A DNA stretch of 64,000 nt from Cephalopachus bancanus (taxonomy: Eukaryota; Chordata; Mammalia; Primates; Tarsiidae). The notes beneath the pieces were generated by a model, which ran no database searches, was not told the DNA's origin, and worked only from the letters and a program-made list of their open reading frames with translations. Position 1 is the stretch's first letter, and every line of letters begins with the position of its first letter. Below are positions 25,200 to 38,189 of this stretch, one piece after another. Location of the stretch: positions 10,315,501 to 10,379,500 of the forward strand of contig JAPVLO010000055.1 of NCBI GenBank assembly GCA_027257055.1, written 5' to 3'. Made by a program: the position numbers and the translations under genes.

Positions 25200-25886
25200 T
25201 CAAATGTAAGATCCTGTGTTTGAGTGGGGAAAGAGAAAAAGATGGAGACAGAGAGATGGCCTGAGGACAGAGAAAGGGTTACAGATGAGTTAATATCAGT
25301 TCATATGAAAAAGACTTCGGGTTTCAGTGGATCACGAGCTCATCATGCAGGGTGGACACATGTTCCTACAGCCCACCCACCGCCTTGCCACAGCTGTCTT
25401 ATACTCTAAGGTTTTTTTCATCATCAACTTCTTACCCACTAATAGAGACTGAAGATTCAGAGTCCCTACTCTTGAGAGTATAATCTATTACAAGTAGTGA
25501 GATACGTAGTAATGTGCTCATGGAAAATATCAGTACAAGATTTGATAGCCAAGAACCAAGGCAGTGGTAGCTCAGAAAAGTGAGTGGTGTCTCGCATCAG
25601 TGGGAGTCGAGCAATGCCCTCAAAAAAGGGGCGAGGTCAAGCAGGGAACAGGAGAAGGATGTCAGCCAGGGGGTGGAAATGGGCATGGCATGGCCAGGAA
25701 ATTCTTCTTGAGGTTGATATTTCATCCCGCCTTGTTTACAGTTTTACATCAAAAGTATTTTTTAGGGCATAATTAAGATAGCAAGAGGTTCAGTTCCTTG
25801 CTTCCCTTCTCAAAATACTGGGATATCTACCCATTTCCAAGGTCTTGGCATCTCATTCAATCTAGGTTGACACTGCAAATCTCACC

Positions 25887-26003
25887 ATAAAATGGGGTCT
25901 CATTATGTTGCCCATGCTGGGCCGAACTCCTAGCCCCAAGTGATCTTCCTGTCTTGGCCTCCCAAAATGCTAAAGTGTAGGTAGGAGCCACCACACCCAG
26001 CCA
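25887..26003 (-). mobile_element. Alu monomer fragment
   Basis: A single worn unit ('GGGGTCTCATTATGTTGCCC' to 'CCACCACACCCAGCC'). Confidence 0.75.
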
Positions 26004-26945
26004 GCACCTGGAATCTCTATTAATCTCCAAAGCCAAAGTTCACTCACAAGCAGATTCCCACAAAAGGAAATGAGAGCTGGAAAAGAACGAGGCAGTTAAT
26101 ATTGCATGAGATCCACTGGTTGATTTATTAACCCCTTCAATTCTATAAGACTACGGGTTAATGTGTAATTTGATTGTGCCATAAAAATATATAATTCAGA
26201 TCTGCTACTTGGTATATGTTTTGAAATTTCACCTGTCTCCTATCTTTATCATAAAATGTATATTCGTTTTTACCATTATCTTAAATGATCAGACCATTTT
26301 TCCTTGCTAAAGACACATTAAAAATTTAGATTGGCATGTCATTTAACAGCAGTAGAGTCTACTTATTTTGTTAATGATTAATGAGCAGGGAGGACATGCT
26401 GGAGGTGGGGTGAGAGAAGGTATTAAATAGTCTTCTAAGAGAAAGGAAAGCATACGAGTGACACGGACTACAACTGCCTGACACTGCTGGGCACCAATAA
26501 GGTAAAACTAGGCACGTAAGCCACCCAAGTACAAGTCCAGTGCAGGAAGCCAGTTGAACTTGAGAAGGCTTTGTTTAACATTGCCAGGTGAATCTGATGA
26601 AGGGAAACTGTAACAAAGGAATTTGAGTGCATATGTACTAGATGATTAGAATTAAAGACCTCAGGTCTCAGAAGGGTTTTCAGTAGGACATGAGGACATT
26701 GATGGAATAAAAGTGTGGTGGCAACTTGATAGAGTCTGTATACCAGAGGGAGATGGAAAGTTAACTTGGAGGTGACTGACAGTAGAATGCTTCAAATGGA
26801 GACTATTGGTATCAACAAGGAGTAAAGCACGCTTCTTGATGTCCTATGTAGAAAGGGGGACAAGATCATTGGAAAACGGCAGTTCTGGAAACTGAGAGAC
26901 CAGAATGTTGGAAGGTTCTTCTATGTGGATATTGAAATCATCAAA

Positions 26946-27172
26946 GCCGGGTGCCGTGGCTCATGCCTGTAATTCCAACTTGGTGAGACCAAGACCTTGT
27001 CTCTACAGTTAAAAAAAAAAAAAAGATTAGCCAAGCGTGGTGGTACATGCCTATAGTTCCAGCTACTTGGGAGACTGAGGCAGAAGGATCACCTGAGCCC
27101 AGCAAGTTGAGCTGCTGTGGCCGTGAGTGTGCCATTGCCTGGGTAAGACTCTGACTCAAAAAAAAAAAAAAA
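26946..27172 (+). mobile_element. Alu, internally deleted
   Basis: About 60 bp of the left arm is missing after 'TGTAATTCCAACTTGG'. The flanks share TTGAAAT[C/G]ATCAA. Confidence 0.9.
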
Positions 27173-27961
27173 AGATCTTGAAATGATCAAGAATCATGTA
27201 TTGCGTTGAGAGAGTGACAGCATCCACATTTTAGTATTTTCTAGTAGGGAGTGACCCATGAAAGTCTGCAGAAGGTGGCAGTAAGGAGGAATGGGAGGTT
27301 TTATGTCAGCTTCAACTCTAATATTTTAGGAAGGGACAATTCTCTACATATAGCAATTAGGAGGAAGGCATGTATCTACTGCAGGTTCCATGATAAGAGA
27401 GGGATGAGAGAAAAACCAGCTGTCACTTAAGAGGGTTTCAAGAGAAGTTGTGTCCTCAGGAGAGACTTTGGTTTTCATTAGAGCAAAAAGGTGAATGATG
27501 GAATTAGAGGAAATAGGATTTATTTGTTTGTTTTGCTAATGCTGGGCCATGAATTCCCAGGGACAGTTTCGGGAGTTGGGGTGGGTGTGGAAGACAGACT
27601 GCACAGAACTGCTTGGGACAGCAAGGTTTCAATGAATATTGATAAAAACAAAGAAGACTTGGCAAACCAAAATATACTGAATGCTATGGCTCTGGACAAA
27701 GAAAGAAACTTCCATGCAATCACGACAGCAGCATTGGGTTCCAATTGTTTAGCCATCCACAAAAGAGCCCAACAAAGAACACCACTATCATATACTAAAA
27801 AACCCACCTGTATTGTGGTTTACAGGTCCAATTTTCTTATGAATCAAATATCAGGAACATATGACTGGTACAAAGTTTCCAAGTTCTTCATCATTAGTCA
27901 GTTTCTCTGTGAGTAAACTGACTTGGAAAGTCAGATGATAAGTCAGGCAGGCTGTTTCCTT

Positions 27962-28092
27962 TATTTTTTAAAATAGAGATGATGTTTTACCAAGCAGCCC
28001 AGGCTGGTCTCGAACCCCTGGGCTCAGACAATCCTCTCGTCTCCACCTTCCAAAGTGCTGGGATTACAGGCATGAACCACCACACCTGGTCA
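27962..28092 (-). mobile_element. Alu left-arm fragment
   Basis: It contains only the linker and one arm (minus strand); truncated. Confidence 0.85.
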
Positions 28093-28458
28093 GGATGTTT
28101 CCTTATATTGGATATATCCTGAATTATTCCATTGTCTATTTTCCTATTGCTGTAGATAAAAGTTAATAAAAGCTCTCATTTTTTTCTTTTCATGGCCCTC
28201 TTGTCCCCTGAAATAACGTTTTTCAGGAAGACACTGTGCATCGTTTGAGGGTTTAGAGGGAAAATACTTAATCTTGTCTACAGGACATCTTCTGTCTTAG
28301 TACTAAGTTTTTGGGTTTTGTTTTTGTCATACTGCAGATTTTAAAAAACTCAACAACTTTCGTAAAATGTTATTGTTTTGTGTGAATATGGAATCTATTT
28401 GTACAAAGAAGTATAGGTTATTTCAGCTAGGCTAACCCATAGCAATAACCAACTTTCT

Positions 28459-30612
28459 TTTTTTATATATATATATCAATATTTTCTATCTTGATATTGG
28501 GGGGTACAGGGTTAGTTATACAAATATGCTTTGTTCAGGCACCCTTGTTGATAAGGGGTGTCTCCCCGTCCCCAGACAGATATTGACTACCATTAATCCC
28601 ACCTCTCTTCCCCTCCCCCCCCCATAGTTTCCCACCACTGTCAGTCTTTTTTTTTTTTTTTTTTTTGTAGTATTACGGTGGATGTCAAGGTCTGCTATAT
28701 GAGTGAGAACATGTGATACTCAGATCTTTGTTTCTGTGAGAGATCACTCAGTATTATTGACTCTATTTCCATCCAGGTTGCTGCAAATTTCATGATTTTG
28801 TTCTTTTTTATGGCTGCATAGTATTCCATCGTGTATATGTACCACATTTTTTAAATCCAGTCCTCTTTTGATGGACAGTATGGTTGATTCCAGGTTCTTG
28901 CTATTGTGAACAATGCTGCGATAAACATACGTGTGCAGGGATCTTTTTGGTAGAGTGATTTGAGTTCTTCAGGGTATATTCCCAGTAGGGGGATTGCAGG
29001 GTCATATGGGAAGTTGATATTTAGAGCTTTTAGGAATCGCCACACTGCTTTCCACAGAGGTTGCACCAGTTTGCACTCCCACCAACAGTGTAGGAATGTT
29101 CCCTTTTCACCACACCCTCTCCAGCAACTGTTATTTTTTGAGTTATTGATAATTGCCATTCTGACTAGAGTTAGGTGGTATCTCAGTGTGGTTTTTATTT
29201 GCATCTCCCTGATTATTAACGAGGTTGAACATTTCTTCATGTGTCTGTTGGCTGCTCGGATGTCTTCCTTTGAGAAGTGTCTGTTCATATCTTTTGCCCA
29301 CTTTATAATGGGGTTGTTTGGTTTTTTTCTTTTCAGCACGTTTGAGTTCCTTGTAGATCCAAGATGTTAAACCTTTGTCAGACCTGGAGTTGGCAAATCC
29401 TTTTTCCCAGTCTGTAGGCTGTCTCCCTGCTCTCTTGATGATTTCTTTGGCTTTGCAGAAGCTTGTCAGTTTAATGAGGTCCCACTTGTCTATCTTATCT
29501 CTTATGGCCTGTGGGTTTCGGGTTTTGTTCAGGAATTGGATGCCAGTTCCAATTTCCATGAGGGTATGTCCTTCATTTTCTAAGGTTCTTATGGTTTGAG
29601 GTTTTACATTTAGGTCTCTGATCCATTTAGAGTTAATTTTTGTGTATGGGGACAGATAGGGGTCTTGTGTGAGTCTTCTGCATGTGATCAGCCAGTTTTC
29701 CCAGCACCATTTACTGAATAGGTTCTCCTCTCCCCAGTGGTAGGTGCTGGAGGCTTTGTCAAAGATGAGTTGGCTTGAGAAATTGTGGTTTAGCTTCTGG
29801 AATCTCAAATCTATTCCATTGGTCTATATGCCTGTTTTTGTACCAGTACCAAGCTGTTTTGATTATTATAGCTTTATAAATAAAGTTTGAAGTCTGGTAA
29901 TGTGATACTGCCTGCTTTTTTTTTTTTTTTGTTGAGGATTGTTCTGGCTATTCTTGGTCGTTTGTGTTTCCATATGAATTCCTGTATTGTGTTTTCTAGG
30001 TCTGAGAAGAATGTTGCTGGTAATTTGATGGGTATTGCATTAAATCTGTAGATTGCCTTAGGTAGGATGGACATCTTCACAATGTTGATTCTTCCAATCC
30101 ATGAGCATGGGATATTTTTCCAATTGTGTCATCTTTGATTTCTTTGAGCAGTGTTTTGTAGTTTTCATTGTAAAGGTCTTTCATGTCTCTGGTTAGGAAG
30201 ATGCCAAGGTATTTCATTTTTTGTGTGTGTGGCTATTGTGAATGGTAGTGCTTTTTATTTGGGTTTCTGTTTGTTTATTATTGGTGTAAAGAAATGCGAT
30301 TGTCTTTTGTACATACATTTTATATCCTGAGACTTTGTCAAAGTCCTTTATCAGTGTAAGAGGTTTTTGACAGATTCTCTTGGGTTTTCAAGGTACACGA
30401 TCATGTCATCTGCAAAGAGAGATAACTTGGCTTCCTCTCTTCCTATTTGGATACCCCTGATTACCTTCTCTTGTCTGATTGCTCTAGCCAGGACTTCCAA
30501 TACTATATTGAACAGGAGGGGTGAGAGTGGGCATCCTTGTCTGGTTCCAGTTTTCAGGGGAAATGGTTCCAATTTTTGTCCATTTAGGAGTATGCTGACT
30601 GTGGGTTTCTCG
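28459..30612 (-). mobile_element. LINE-1, 5'-truncated, minus strand
   Basis: 2.15 kb of L1 starting within the ORF2 reverse-transcriptase domain ([14 protein letters not shown] and FADDMIVY visible, 30617-30351). It continues through the ORF2 C-terminus in three more frames (30080-29874, 29808-29143, 29339-28851), then the 3' UTR and A-rich tail. Frameshifts and stops break ORF2, so it is inactive. An 11-bp target-site duplication, ACCAACTTTCT, is at 28448-28458 and 30613-30623. Confidence 0.93.
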
Positions 30613-31483
30613 ACCAACTTTCTAAATGGCTATTTACACTCAGTTCCGAAGTATATGTGTAAGTGGTCCTCATGCCTTAAACATGTCCTCCACGTCCTAA
30701 ACATTTTGACTCCATTTGGCTCTCTACCATGAAATGCAGAGATGCTGGGAATTATATCTGTACATCAGCCCTAGCTAGTGGCTAGTAATGAAGGTCCATG
30801 TAACTAGCAATCTCATAGCTAAATGAATTTGCTTGTTAGTCTGAACTAGATAAGTCATGAATTAATGAACTTATTCTACATTTAGTACTCTATCTCCTTC
30901 TTTGGTTGCGATGTATTTTTCAACTTTCAACAAGCATATATGATACATTAACAATTATAATACTAGGTGATTAGTATAAGGCACATATCAAAAGATTAAG
31001 TAGAAAACATGTACACAGAAGGCTCAGGAAAAGCTGTCTGGAGAGAAAAGCCTTATCTGTGAATGCCTGGCATTCATCGTGGCGCTTGGCATATAGTACA
31101 AATTCAGTGAACATTTCCTGATTAGTAGCAAGGAAATTGCATCCTGAAGATGACGAAGGAGTTAGTCAGGCAGGAGAGGTGGAAAAGATATGAATTCTGG
31201 GCAAAAGCAGTACCAGGCATGAAGGCTAGGAGGCAAGAGTAGGCAAGACAGAGCAGAGGAAGAACAATGACTCAACATGGCGGGTGGATAAGGGTGAGCA
31301 TGTGTGTAGCGGGACAGAGTCAGGAGAGAGAAGTACGATGAAGGGTAAGTTGGTGTTAGATCAGTTCTGTCTTTTTTGCCACAGTTCAGCATTTGACTTG
31401 ATCATAAACTGTTTTGGGGAACAGTTTCACTTTTGAAGCAAGAAAATAAAATCCAATCTGCAACATTAGAAAGATGCCTCCAG

Positions 31484-31769
31484 TCGGGTGTGGTGGCCCA
31501 CGCTGAAATCCCAACACTTTGGGAGGCAGAGGCAAGAGGATTTCCTGAGCCCAGGGGTTCAAGACCAGCCAGGGCAACTTGGCAAGATCTCATATCTACA
31601 ATAAATCAAAACATCAGCTGGGCGTGGTGGGGCACACCTATAACACCTGTAGTTCCAGCTTCTTGGAAGGCTGCGGCAGGAGGATTGCCTGAGTCCAGCA
31701 GGTCGAGGCTGTGGTGGCTGTGAGCGTACCACTGCACTCTAGCCTGGGTGACAGAATGAGACCCTGACT

Positions 31770-31811
<42 letters not shown>
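31484..31811 (+). mobile_element. Alu with long A-tail
   Basis: Plus-strand dimer with about 33 uninterrupted A residues at the tail and flanking AGAAAGATG[C/A]CTCCAG duplications. A 10-bp insertion (CTATAACACC region) lies in the right arm. Confidence 0.94.
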
Positions 31812-31816
<5 letters not shown>

Positions 31817-32501
31817 GATGACTCCAGGCTGCATTGTAGAGAATAGACTGAAGGAAGACATGCCTGGAGAATGGAGGTCCAGTTGCTATAAACTAGCTAA
31901 GAAATTGGGAGGCAGGGGCAGTGGAAATGGAGCATCAGTTACCCAGAAGTGGGAAAACACAAGGATGTCAAAGTCAAAGGTGGTGCACAGGTCTCTGCAT
32001 GTATAGCTAGGGAAATATTCATATTTAATGAGATATGAACTACAAGAGTTATCACAAGCTCAGGGGTGATGAGACAGGATGATGGGTTTAGTTTTAGATA
32101 TTCTGAGTTGGAGGTGTCTCTGAGAGTTTTGGGTGGAGATGGTCAGCAGGGAGCTGCACATTTTGATCAGAAATGGGACAAGAAGGAAGAGTTGGAGAGA
32201 GGAGAGTCGGGCAGACAGAGATGTGTGCTGGAGGCAGGATCAGCACAGGGGAGCTGTGAGAGTAGGTAAGTACGTGGACGAGGAAGAGTAATCTCGGGAG
32301 GCTGAGGCAGGAAGAGAAGCAAGGGAGGATAGTTACACGGACGCCCAAGAAAAGAATGTCAAGAAAAGAGCAGGCAACATAGTCAAATGCTACAGAGATC
32401 AAGTGACTATATATAGGCAGTTTTTCTTTTTTGAGAAACTTGCCCATGGCAGGTCTTTCTGCCACAAATCTTCTTCTCGTGAATAAACTCTGTTTTAAAC
32501 C

Positions 32502-32505
<4 letters not shown>

Positions 32506-32538
<33 letters not shown>
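32506..32538. repeat. (AG)n microsatellite
   Basis: An uninterrupted AG run of about 16 units. Confidence 0.95.
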
Positions 32539-32541
<3 letters not shown>

Positions 32542-32705
32542 CACATCAAAAATCATCAGATTCAGCAACTGCAAGGTCAACAATGACCCTTGTAAAAGTG
32601 GTCCAGTAGCATGTTGGGAACAAGTAAGGAAGTAGAGGTATTGTTGGCTACTCTTATAAAAGGTCTCCTATAAAGGCTGAAGGTAGTAGGATAGGTTTCC
32701 ATTAC

Positions 32706-32992
32706 TTTTTGTTTTTGAGTCAGAGTCTCATTTGGTTGCCCAGACTGAAATGCAATGCCATGCTCAATGGCCACCCCAGCGTCAGCCTGCTGGCTCCGAC
32801 AATCCTTCTGCCTCAGCCTTCCAAGTAGCTAGAACTACAGGTGTGCACTCCCACGCCCAGCTAATTTTTGATCTATTGTAGAGACGAGGTTTCGCCAAGT
32901 TGCCCGGGCTGGTCTTGAACCCGTGCGCCCAGGCAATCTACTAGCCTCAGCCTCCCAAAGTGCTGGGATTTCAGGCTGAGCCACCGAACCTG
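32706..32992 (-). mobile_element. Alu (first of a stacked pair)
   Basis: Minus-strand dimer. It is followed almost directly by another Alu, with a shared target sequence (CATTACTTTT / CAATACTTTT). Confidence 0.92.
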
Positions 32993-33001
32993 AAGCAATA
33001 C

Positions 33002-33318
33002 TTTTTTTTTTTTTTTTTTTTTTGTGAGTTGGAGTCTCACTCTGTCACCCAGACTGGAGTGCAGTGGCCGCTCCCGGCCACCGCAGTCTCGACCTGCTGG
33101 GTTCCGGTGATCCTTCCACCTCAGCCTTCCGCGTAGCTGGAATTACAGGCATGCGCTACCACACCCGGCTGATTTTTTTTTTTTTTTTTTTTTGGATTTA
33201 TTGTAGAGATGAGGTCTCGCTGCCCAGGCGGGTCTCGAACCCGTGGGCCCAGGCAATCCACTCACCTCAGCCTCCCAAAGTCGCGGGATTACAGGCTGAG
33301 CCGCTGAGCCCAGCTAGG
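33002..33318 (-). mobile_element. Alu (second of a stacked pair, young sub-type)
   Basis: Minus strand. The middle linker is expanded to about 20 T residues, with the left-arm deletion (CTCGCTGCCCAGGCGGG). The third copy of the target sequence (GTTACTTTTT) follows. Confidence 0.94.
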
Positions 33319-34385
33319 CGTTACTTTTTAATTGGTCCTTTCCCGTCCCCTTCTTCCCCACCCCAACCCCAGTGAGAGACAGGCTTGATCCTAAGGCAAT
33401 GTGAATATAACATTCTTGACGCTAACGACTCATGCCTTAAAGAAGTGTGGAGTGACAAACAGGAACTCAACTTTCCACAGTCTCTGGTTCCGGGCAACTG
33501 ACTTTCCTAGTAATGGCTATAAACAGTTGGCACCTAAGCTCAAATCTCAGGCCTGCCTGTTGAAAGCTGCTCTCCTGTTCACCCTGCAAAAAAGGATGGC
33601 CACCAGAGAATGGCATCCGTGTCCTGGGGCACAGTGTGCCCAGCTCCACCCTAGCTGACCAATCAGGACCCGCCCCTAGGCTAGTGGTGAGTCTCAGCCT
33701 GCACCAAGAAATGCCATTGGTATTGCTTAGAAAGATGTGACAAAAAAGAAGACTCAAACACAAAACAAAGCGTATTTGAACAACAAAAGATACACAGGAG
33801 AAAACAGAAAAGATGTTACCCCTAAAGAGAAGTGCAATATTTAATGACCTGAAAACTCTAAGTTGACATATGGTGCCAGCTACAAGCAGAGTGAGCCAGC
33901 ACAACCCATCATGCTACAAACATCTAGAAAAGCTGTAGGAAATAGAACACAAGATTATTTTTTAAATCACATAGCTAAGCTCATGAGGAAAGAAAGGCAA
34001 TGGAATGAAAAGCTTATCCAGAGACTCTTAGCCACATTGTTGCTTACTTCTGAGAAGGGGGAAAAGACTGGGACGAGTAGGTAAACTGGCCTTACATGTA
34101 CCATCCTTTTCATGAAAAAGGAAAAAATTGAACCAGTTTGGCACATGTGTTCAATATGAGTAGTGGGTACACGAGTGTCCATCACATTGTTCTGTATCAA
34201 ACCATATGCTTGAAATATTCCATATGTTCTGTTTTAAAGGTTGGCTAAGGTTTTTTTTCTATTACTCTTTTCTAATTGGAGGAAAAGTTACTATTAAACA
34301 GACACACATATTGTTGGTACATAATAGATCTAAAACTTGTGTAACTTCTGTTATTTCTATTCTATTTGTGTGTGATACTTCATAA

Positions 34386-34642
34386 TTTTTTTTTTTTTTT
34401 TTTTTTTGAGTCGAGGTTTCACTCTGTTGCCCATGCTGGAGTGCTACTGACACCACAAGCATAGCCCATGGCAGCCTTGACCTTCTGGGTAGCTGGGACT
34501 ACTGGCACGTGTCACCATGTTCAGCTAATTTTTAAATTTTTTGTAGAGATGAGATTTTGCTAGAGGCTGGTTTTGAACAGGCAATCCTCTCACCTTGGCC
34601 TCCCAAAATGCTAGGATTACAGGTGTGAGCCACCACACCCAG
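34386..34642 (-). mobile_element. Alu (older type)
   Basis: Minus-strand, partly deleted dimer. Flanks TACTTCATAATTTTT and AGCATACAATTTTT are a worn duplication. It lies 90 bp from the ERV LTR. Confidence 0.88.
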
Positions 34643-34730
34643 CATACAATTTTTGACATAGTTTTTGCTTCTTCCTCTAACTCCCCTCACATCTCTTTCT
34701 CAACCCAGTTGTTCCGTGAAAGGGCATATA

Positions 34731-35155
34731 TATACCAAGTGACCCCCAAATGCCAAAGGAACTGAGAACCTAAAGAAGGTGGCACACAAATCCAGCTTGT
34801 CGGTTTTGGGTGGCTTATTGAAGAAACTTACAGACAGAAGCACAGTCTTGGACGGCCACAGGACAGATAGATCTCTGTACAGAGCCAGGGCTAATACACC
34901 ACAGGGAAAGAATATGGGTGCTCTGTGCAAGACAACAAAAGGCAACCCCCCAGAACAGGCAAGAATGCGATACGCATCATAGCCTATAATCTGTGTGATA
35001 ACATCAAGGTTGCTTTAGCCTAAAAGCAGAAGCACATGTTCTTACACTAGGGACAGTAAACAAAGTAGGAATCAGGAGGCATTCGCGGGCCTGGGGCTAA
35101 TCAGAAGTCAACATGGCAGACCAGCATCCAAGATGGAGTCACCTTTGTCTCCACA
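34731..35155 (-). repeat. 3' LTR of the minus-strand ERV
   Basis: About 425 bp, the partner of 40884-41304. It shares the TGTGGAGACAAA opening and many long matching blocks, with scattered substitutions and small indels that indicate an old insertion. No clear polypurine tract remains immediately upstream on the minus strand. Confidence 0.85.
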
Positions 35156-35350
35156 CTCCACCACTCTAATCTGTACAGCAGTCATTTTGATGCTGTGGGT
35201 GACACGTTGCATCAATTTGTTTTCTGCTTGTAAGCAGAGGCTGCAACAACACCACGAACAACAAAGGCCATTATAACTATCACAAGACATAAGAATTAAT
35301 AACAAGTTTTGCCACCATGAGCCCCCAGCCACTAAACCAAGAAGAAAGCT
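35156..35350 (-). pseudogene. ERV envelope C-terminal remnant
   Basis: Next to the 3' LTR, a minus-strand stretch encodes a hydrophobic segment followed by a short Cys-rich and basic tail. This is what one expects of the transmembrane subunit end of a gammaretrovirus-type envelope. The rest of env is missing; between 35350 and 35990 there is only unrecognised sequence and an Alu. Confidence 0.45.
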
Positions 35351-35522
35351 GCTGGGAGGAAGAGAGAGTAGGGTCAGTTCTTCTCCGTACTATGGGTTGA
35401 GGGTACATACCAAACATGCTGCCTGAGGGGTGAAGGTGCCACTGTTACCTGTAAAGTTACAGGGTCAGCAAAAGGCCATGTCAAGCAACTGTTCAGGGTG
35501 CCCCTTAAAAGGAGTTGTGTTT

Positions 35523-35813
35523 GGCCAGGCTCAGTGGTTCAGCCTGTAATCCCAGCACTTTGGGAGGCTGAGGCGAATGGATTGCCTGAGTCTGCAGGTT
35601 TGAGACCAGCCTGGGCAACTTAGCAAGACCTCGTCTCTATAATAAATAAAAAAAATTAGCTGGGTGTGGTAATGCATGCCTGTAGCTCTGCTACTTGGAA
35701 GGCTGAGGCAGAAGGATCGCTGGAGCCCAGCAGGTGGAATAGCTGTGAGTGTACCAATGCACTCCAGTCTGGGTGACAGCATGAGATTCCAACTCAAAAA
35801 AAAAAACAAAAAC
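35523..35813 (+). mobile_element. Alu inside the ERV
   Basis: A 14-bp duplication, AAAGGAG[T/C]TGTGTT, at 35508-35521 and 35814-35827. Confidence 0.95.
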
Positions 35814-35989
35814 AAAGGAGCTGTGTTCTAGTGTGCCGGTATATGAAATGTTTGGCCCAGACTCCAACAGGATCAACGAAGACCACTTTAGTTGGCTGGT
35901 GAATTCCTTGCTTTCTGGCAATAAATACCCTATCCAACTTGGGGGAAGTTGCCAGTCCAACCCCCATTCAAGTGCGCCCCCTCCCCTGG

Positions 35990-36560
35990 TTCAGGATATC
36001 GGGGAGTCCTAGATAACATTTGCCACTGATTGGCCTTTTACCATCTCAGGTAGATATGCTCTGGTCAGATCTTTTTAATCACCATGGCCAATGGGCCCTT
36101 ATCTGCAGTAGTCCCAAGTCATTGCTATGCTGTCAGTCCTGTACTGGTCTCAACAGAATTCAGATTTCTAATGGCCTGAGGCAAAACCTTCACCCACCCA
36201 TGCGAGGTATTGGATTGTGACAGCGATCGCAACCATGCTTTCAAAATACCATTTTTCCTTCCAATTGACCTTGTCACTTGGGGATTTTATGGTAAGTGAA
36301 ATCTCCAATCTATGCTCACTTCATGGGCTCAATCTTGGAAGTCATGCCCAGTGAATTGTGTGCCTTGGCCACTATCAATGCATGGAGGGTGTCCACATGA
36401 CACTGAGTTGTTCCAAGCCCCTGATGGTGACTGCTGTTTGGTCTTTTGTAAGGGAAGGCCTGCACAGTCTTGTGGCAGTCTACACACATTAGTGCACACT
36501 TTTGTTGAAGCTTATCATCAGAAGTTCGATGTAGTCTATCTGCTATGCCCTCACCTGGGG
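35990..36560 (-). pseudogene. ERV integrase core remnant
   Basis: Read on minus, fragments of a retroviral integrase core can be recognised: an opening QIDYIELL block with its acidic residue, a Val-Asp-Thr-Ala-Thr-like strand and a KDQTAV stretch. The region is interrupted by several stops, so it can encode no protein. The interval 36560-37640 should hold RNase H and the integrase zinc domain, but I can follow only faint traces. Confidence 0.6.
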
Positions 36561-37639
36561 CAGCTGTATTATGTATGTATCCTAGTGTATGTGGGATGTG
36601 GCAGGGGCACAGGCAAGAGCAAACTGGGCATTAAATCTGCACAGCAGAGGGACAATCCTGCTCCCTTTGCTATTTGCCAGCCCGCTCGAGCACTGCAATG
36701 CCTACTGTGTTTCTGTACCCAATCTGCTAGCTCAGAGGGTTCAAGGAGCCAGTGTTCTAATATTTACTAGGCTATCAGCCTCCATGTTACCAGGAGCCAA
36801 ATCTGACTGGTGTGTTGAAAAGTGACACACAACGCAGCTTGCTGTGGGTACCTGTAGCTTTTCCACATGGCAGTTCCCCACAGCCGTTTTTAAAGCATAT
36901 ACTTATCATCCCAGGTCAATTCAAATTGGAAGGCCCTTAAAAACTTCCCAGTTGTATGTACAGAAAACTAGAGGTCATGACTCATGAGTACAAACCAACC
37001 AGATGGCTTGAAGTTCTGCCCACTGACTGCTTTACTGCATTCCCATCTCAAACCTTATGGCATCTGTCTGCAGTTGAACAGCCGCTGCCACCCATACACA
37101 GGGCTTACCTTGGCTCCAGCTGAGTACCAAGTGTTTTCAGGAATGAGGGCCAGGCCTTCCTGCACCACTGAAGGCATCTCCTGTGGGGGCCCCAAGACAG
37201 CATGATGCATTTCATTCCCCAAGGGACTCGTGGAGAGGGCGCCACATTGTCACAGGTATCAGGCCATGTTTGGAAAGTGAAGGTCTGGGCAACAGCTGAG
37301 ACAGGCCTGCCAAACAACCCTTCTATCCAGCCCTTGATAAGGCGACCCATTCTTAAAGTTACCAGCAAAGCAGCAGTTATGGATTAAACTTGCTGCAAGG
37401 CTTCGTATGCTCCCGGGACCTGTTGTTCAGTTGGGAACTAGTGGGTTTCAGCACCCTTCCATAGTTGTGACCAGAATCTTGGGGGAACCGCCTTCCCATG
37501 CTGGACTTGCCAGAGGGCTCAACCAGGGCTTACAGGCACATCTAAAGACATTGGTATCTCCAGACAGAGGGGAATCCAAGGCTTCTGCTTGAGCCTCTAG
37601 CTAGTATTTTAGCTTTCTCAAATTCTTCCTTTTGTTATC

Positions 37640-38189
37640 CTAGCACCAACTAAATCCCTTCTTTACTGGTCGGTATAAGGAATGTACATATTGAGCTAAA
37701 TATGTGATAAAAAGCCCATCGGTACACCCCAAAAGACCTAGGAAACTTTGTAACAGTTTTAGGTGTGGAAAATTGTTGTAGTTTGTCAATGACTGCACCT
37801 GAGATAAGGCGTGTTTTTCCCAACCAAGTGACCACTCAGAACTTTATAGCTGGTCCTGGGCCTTGTATTTTTGGTGCATCTTCTGGATTGGAGAAGAGTG
37901 CACAAGGTACCAAGATGTTGTTGTAGCAGTAACAGTCTTCAGAGATTTGCATAGTATTATCAGTGCAATGACACTGTTTAGCAGCATGTGCAGGGGGCCA
38001 TAAGTTTAAATCTCTAGCAATCATTCCGTGGCAAATGGTGGGGATTTGTAGGTAGTCCTGGGGCAATACCTGGAATGCCTATTGCTGGCCATCCCAGGTA
38101 AAAGCAAATTGGTTCCTTGAGTCAGAGTACAAAGGAATGCAAACAGAGGCATTAGCCAAATGGAATATAGCATGATCAGTGTGTGTTTG
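37640..38189 (-). pseudogene. ERV reverse-transcriptase palm/thumb remnant
   Basis: It continues the RT on the far side of the inserted Alu. QFAFTWDGQQ, PTICHGMIARDL and a downstream KVTKFPRSFG-like region can be followed across frames. The position of the catalytic Tyr-x-Asp-Asp box is altered, with the two aspartates not preserved, so the enzyme is dead. In-frame stops and frameshifts are present. Confidence 0.65.

Larger units (their letters stand above)
30624..34730. other. Intergenic, between L1 and ERV
   Basis: No gene recognised. 31070-31115 looks like the tail of a MIR/L2. 31830-32400 looks like an old interspersed repeat I cannot name. 33319-34385 is unassigned and contains a TGACCAATCAGG box at 33656-33667, as found in many LTRs or promoters. 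Confidence 0.55.

Noticed and set aside
31162..31392. 76-codon minus ORF and other short ORFs in 30.6-34.7 kb
   Set aside because: Composition-driven, short, partly Alu or microsatellite; no recognised domain.
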